Made by a program: the position numbers and the translations under genes. A stretch of DNA of 8,390 nt from Clostridia bacterium (lineage in GTDB: Bacteria; Bacillota; Clostridia; Oscillospirales; CAG-272), in contig JAFXFQ010000057.1 of assembly GCA_017520365.1 (NCBI GenBank), positions 1-8,390 of the forward strand, in the 5' to 3' direction. The notes beneath the pieces were generated by a model. That model was not told the origin of the DNA, did not search any database, and saw nothing but the letters and a program-made list of their open reading frames with translations. Positions 6,115-8,390 of this stretch are shown here, piece after piece; the stretch's first letter is position 1; every line of letters begins with the position of its first letter.

Positions 6115-7041
6115 TTATGACTTCGACTTCATAGTCGAAAGGTCATAAGGCGTTGTCTGGTATACGAAATAGTTGAGCCAGTTGGAGTAGAGAAGATTTG
6201 CGTGGCTTCTCCAGGTGACCTTAGGCTCCTTGGTATCATCGTCATCTGGAAAATAGTTATAGGGCACCTTTATGGGAAGGCCTGCATTCTTATCGCGAAG
6301 GTACTCCTTTTTCAGAGTGTCCGCATCATATTCGGAATGACCCGTTATAAACACCTGGCTTCCGCCGTGGTTTGAGATGGCATATACTCCCGCCTCCTTG
6401 CTTGAAGCAAGGATCTTAAGCTCGGGGCAAGCCTCGATATCCTCACGTCTCACATATGTGTGGCGTGAATGAGGCGCCGGGAATACGTCATCAAATCCGC
6501 GAAGGAGAATAGAACTCTTTCTGTCCTTCTCGTGCATAAAAACACCGAAAAGCTTCTCCTCAAGAGGATATTTTTTGATGCCGTAATGATAGTAAAGACC
6601 TGCCTGCGCGCCCCAGCAAATGTGAAACGTGCTTGTTACGTGGGTCTTCGACCACTCCATGACGCTGCAAAGCTCATCCCAGTAGCTGACCTCTTCAAAC
6701 TCCATCTGCTCAACGGGGGCACCGGTTATGATAAGTCCGTCAAAATACTCATCCTTAACGTCCTCAAAGGTCTTGTAAAAGGAGAGCATATGCTCAGGAG
6801 CGGTATTTTTGGCTACGTGGGAGGCTGTGTGAAGAAGCTCAAGCTCCACCTGAAGGGGAGTGTTTCCGAGAAGGCGTGCAAGCTGAGTTTCTGTTGTTAT
6901 CTTTGTGGGCATCAGATTAAGGATAGCGATCTTCAGCGGTCTGATATCCTGTGTTATAGCTCTCGTTTCCGTAATTACGAATATATTCTCACCGAGAAGA
7001 GTCTGTGTTGCGGGGAGAGCGTTGGGGATCTTTATAGGCAA
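6115..7041 (-). CDS. metA: Homoserine O-acetyltransferase (MetA family)
   Basis: First committed step of methionine synthesis: acylates homoserine to an activated ester for sulfur incorporation. The 308-residue product fits the MetA class (glutamine-amidotransferase-like fold), not the alpha/beta-hydrolase MetX class. Nucleophile Cys142 lies in FHICWGAQAG (139-148), and His235 and Glu237 lie in FITGHSEYD (231-239). HSRHT is at 191-195. In TGAPVE the residue at 111 is Glu; published work on Bacillus cereus MetA linked Glu111 to acetyl-CoA and Gly111 to succinyl-CoA, so this enzyme probably uses acetyl-CoA despite many annotations as a succinyltransferase. The start is TTG at 7041 with AAGGAGG 9 nt upstream. 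It begins 21 bp after metY, whose enzyme would use its product. Confidence 0.97.
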   Translation of the reverse strand: MPIKIPNALPATQTLLGENIFVITETRAITQDIRPLKIAILNLMPTKITTETQLARLLGNTPLQVELELLHTASHVAKNTAPEHMLSFYKTFEDVKDEYFDGLIITGAPVEQMEFEEVSYWDELCSVMEWSKTHVTSTFHICWGAQAGLYYHYGIKKYPLEEKLFGVFMHEKDRKSSILLRGFDDVFPAPHSRHTYVRREDIEACPELKILASSKEAGVYAISNHGGSQVFITGHSEYDADTLKKEYLRDKNAGLPIKVPYNYFPDDDDTKEPKVTWRSHANLLYSNWLNYFVYQTTPYDLSTMKSKS

Positions 7042-7057
7042 GGGGGGATTCCTCCTT
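7040..7057 (-). promoter_or_regulatory. metA ribosome binding site, able to pair with the start region
   Basis: In the transcript, AAGGAGG (7057-7051) is followed by the loop AATC and then CCCCCTT (7046-7040), whose last two bases are the first two of the TTG start codon. The arms pair in six of seven positions (one A-C mismatch), so the ribosome binding site and start could be masked. The metY stop codon (TGA, 7065-7063) lies 5 nt upstream of the first arm, so a ribosome finishing metY would open the structure. The site itself is clear; the masking role is inferred. Confidence 0.55.
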
Positions 7058-7062
7058 TAAAT

Positions 7063-8346
7063 TCAGCAATCTACTTTGGAAAGTGCAGCCTCAATATCTG
7101 CAATTATATCGTCGATATGCTCGATACCTACGGACATACGGACAAGGTCTGCACCGATGCCTGCATTAACAAGCTGCTCGTCTGTAAGCTGACGGTGGGT
7201 AGTGGATGCAGGATGGAGCACACAGGTGCGGGCATCTGCTACGTGAACCACGATGTTAGCAAGAGAAAGGCTGTCCATAAACTTCATGGCACCGCTGCGT
7301 CCTCCCTTAACGCCAAAGGAAACTACACCGCAGGTCTTACCACCGAGATACTTTTTGCACTTTTCATATTCGGGAGAGGACTCAAGCGCGGGGAAGTTTA
7401 CCCAGCTGATCTTGGGATGATTCTCAAGATACTTTGCAACAGCAAGTCCGTTTTCAAAATGACGCTCCATGCGGAGAGCAAGAGTTTCAAGACCGAGATT
7501 GAGAATGAATGCCGCCATAGGCTGAGGAGAGTTGCCAAGATCACGGAGAAGCTGAACGCGTGCCTTTGTGATGTAAGCCGCGTTTCCGAACTGCTCTGTA
7601 TAGATAACGCCGTGATAGGAGTCATCGGGTGTGGTAAGCTCGGGATACTTGCCGGCACCGACCCAGTCAAACTTACCGGAGTCAACGATAACGCCGCCAA
7701 CCACGGTAGCGTGACCGTCCATATATTTTGTGGTTGAATGAACTACGATATCCGCACCGAACTCAAAGGGACGGCAGAATACGGGAGTCGCAAAGGTGTT
7801 GTCAACAACGAGAGGAACGTTATGTGCGTGAGCGATATCCGCAAAACGCTCGATATCGAAAACGTCAAGAGCAGGATTTGCAATAGTCTCACCGAAAACG
7901 AGACGGGTGCGGTCGTCAAAGAGAGCGTTGATCTCGTCGTCTGTCATTCCGGGAGTAACGAATCGTACCTCAACACCGAGACGCTTGAAGGTTACAGCAA
8001 AAAGGTTAGTAGTGCCGCCGTATATTGCCGCAGAGCAAACAAAGTTATCACCGGCAGATGCAATATTGAGAACCGCACTTGTGCTCGCCGCCTGACCGCT
8101 TGATACCATCATAGCGCCTACACCGCCCTCAAGAGCGGCAATCTTCTTTTCAACAAAGTCAACGGTGGGGTTAGAGATACGTGTGTACATATGGCCGGGA
8201 GCGGAAAGGTCAAAAAGCTTTCCGAGATGCTCGCCGGACTCGTATTTATAGGTAGTGCTCTGGTAAATAGGAAGAACACGGGGCTCGCCGTTCTCAGGCT
8301 TCCAGCCCTCCTGAATGCACTTTGTTTCGATCTTGTAATTGTTCAT
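7063..8346 (-). CDS. metY: O-acetylhomoserine sulfhydrylase (aminocarboxypropyltransferase)
   Basis: PLP-dependent cytoplasmic enzyme of the Cys/Met metabolism family, replacing the acetyl ester of O-acetylhomoserine with sulfide to give homocysteine. The 427-residue length fits MetY (about 425-430) better than MetB or MetC (about 380-400). Landmarks are the start KIETKCIQEGW, the phosphate-binding MYTRISNPT (Tyr54, Arg56), SSGQAAS (82-88), the PLP aspartate in VVDNTFATP (Asp182), the Schiff-base Lys207 in HSTTKYMDGH, and the C-terminal HPASTTHRQL (378-387) with Arg403 in VRMSVG. A long insert around 225-260 (KYPELTTPDDSYHGVIY) is typical of MetY. ATG is preceded by GAGG (8356-8359) at 9 nt. 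It is the first gene of the minus-strand set, 21 bp before metA. A related role in sulfide assimilation to cysteine is possible in some members. Confidence 0.95.
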   Translation of the reverse strand: MNNYKIETKCIQEGWKPENGEPRVLPIYQSTTYKYESGEHLGKLFDLSAPGHMYTRISNPTVDFVEKKIAALEGGVGAMMVSSGQAASTSAVLNIASAGDNFVCSAAIYGGTTNLFAVTFKRLGVEVRFVTPGMTDDEINALFDDRTRLVFGETIANPALDVFDIERFADIAHAHNVPLVVDNTFATPVFCRPFEFGADIVVHSTTKYMDGHATVVGGVIVDSGKFDWVGAGKYPELTTPDDSYHGVIYTEQFGNAAYITKARVQLLRDLGNSPQPMAAFILNLGLETLALRMERHFENGLAVAKYLENHPKISWVNFPALESSPEYEKCKKYLGGKTCGVVSFGVKGGRSGAMKFMDSLSLANIVVHVADARTCVLHPASTTHRQLTDEQLVNAGIGADLVRMSVGIEHIDDIIADIEAALSKVDC

Positions 8347-8364
8347 AGGTAAATACCTCGTTTC

Positions 8365-8374
8365 TATAGCTATA
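8365..8374. repeat. Perfect 10-bp palindrome TATAGCTATA in the metY leader
   Basis: TATAGCTATA lies 18 bp upstream of the metY start codon, between it and the best -10-like hexamer. A self-complementary site of this size could be a half-operator, but such AT-rich palindromes arise easily by chance and I do not recognise it as a known regulator box. Confidence 0.25.
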
Positions 8375-8382
8375 CATAATAT

Positions 8383-8388
8383 ATTATA
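8383..8388 (-). promoter_or_regulatory. Candidate -10 element for the metY-led operon
   Basis: The minus strand reads TATAAT at 8388-8383, a perfect sigma-A -10 match, about 37 bp before the metY ATG. Transcription would start near 8376, leaving a leader of about 30 nt with no room for a SAM riboswitch or T-box. The -35 region falls outside the window and the sequence here is generally AT-rich (TATATAATATATTATGTATA), so the match may be fortuitous and a more distant promoter is possible. Confidence 0.35.
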
Positions 8389-8390
8389 TA

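Larger units (their letters stand above)
1869..8346 (-). other. Putative six-gene transcription unit metY-metA-ireB-ribF-dac homologue-phosphatase
   Basis: Six same-strand genes are separated by 21, 48, 13, 33 and 9 bp, each with its own ribosome binding site. No terminator-like hairpin appears in any gap, and the last gene runs directly into a strong terminator at 1815-1870. This spacing suggests one transcript, although the 48-bp gap before ireB (6067-6114) could hold a weak internal promoter. The unit mixes methionine synthesis, flavin cofactor synthesis, a kinase-pathway phosphoprotein and two envelope or exported proteins. Confidence 0.6.

Noticed and set aside
6469..7737. Plus-strand open frame of 422 codons opposite metA and metY
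   Set aside because: It lies wholly antisense to two well-conserved genes, crosses their junction, has a Cys/Lys-rich composition with no recognisable motif, and is explained by the codon bias of the opposite strand.
8347..8358. Inverted repeat AGGTA-AA-TACCT over the metY ribosome binding site
   Set aside because: A 2-nt loop cannot close a hairpin, and five-base arms of this kind arise readily by chance.

Overview
The window looks like a chromosomal segment of an anaerobic gut or rumen Firmicute, most likely a clostridium of the Ruminococcaceae/Oscillospiraceae type. This is inferred from gene content: a clostridial-type formate--tetrahydrofolate ligase, an IreB-family (UPF0297) protein, a DacF/PBP5-like carboxypeptidase homologue, strong AGGAGG-type ribosome binding sites, and a secreted phosphatase carrying a dockerin module. 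Base composition is near 50% GC, and I see no phage, insertion sequence, CRISPR or RNA gene.

Layout. Positions 1-51 hold the last 16 codons of an unidentified plus-strand gene. It is followed by fhs (92-1768, plus strand). Six genes then occupy 1869-8346, all on the minus strand. In transcription order they are metY (O-acetylhomoserine sulfhydrylase), metA (homoserine O-acyltransferase), ireB, ribF, a D-Ala-D-Ala carboxypeptidase homologue, and a dockerin-bearing alkaline phosphatase. Gaps between them are 21, 48, 13, 33 and 9 bp, with no terminator visible inside, so they read like one operon. fhs and this operon converge on a 100-bp intergenic region holding a 23-bp perfect inverted repeat with T-rich flanks both ways (bidirectional terminator) plus a second, smaller hairpin.

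How the genes work together. metA and metY form a two-step route from homoserine to homocysteine by direct sulfhydrylation; Glu111 in MetA predicts that acetyl-CoA is the acyl donor, matching MetY. ribF makes FMN and FAD, and fhs feeds the folate one-carbon pool, both of which support methyl-group metabolism. The other operon members face the envelope: IreB is a substrate of PASTA-domain kinases in relatives, the carboxypeptidase homologue belongs to a peptidoglycan family, and the phosphatase is exported.

Most worth a second look: (1) the carboxypeptidase homologue keeps the SxxK Ser/Lys pair but has lost both other signature motifs (SxN is GAN, KTG is NAG); (2) the phosphatase combines an N-terminal export segment, a dockerin pair, an unassigned middle domain and a catalytic domain with a Zn-ligand His replaced by Glu and an inserted calcium-loop-like segment; (3) the metA ribosome binding site can fold onto its own TTG start, suggesting translational coupling to metY; (4) ireB sits in an unusual metabolic neighbourhood. 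None of this amounts to a clearly new system; most of the window is well-understood housekeeping metabolism.
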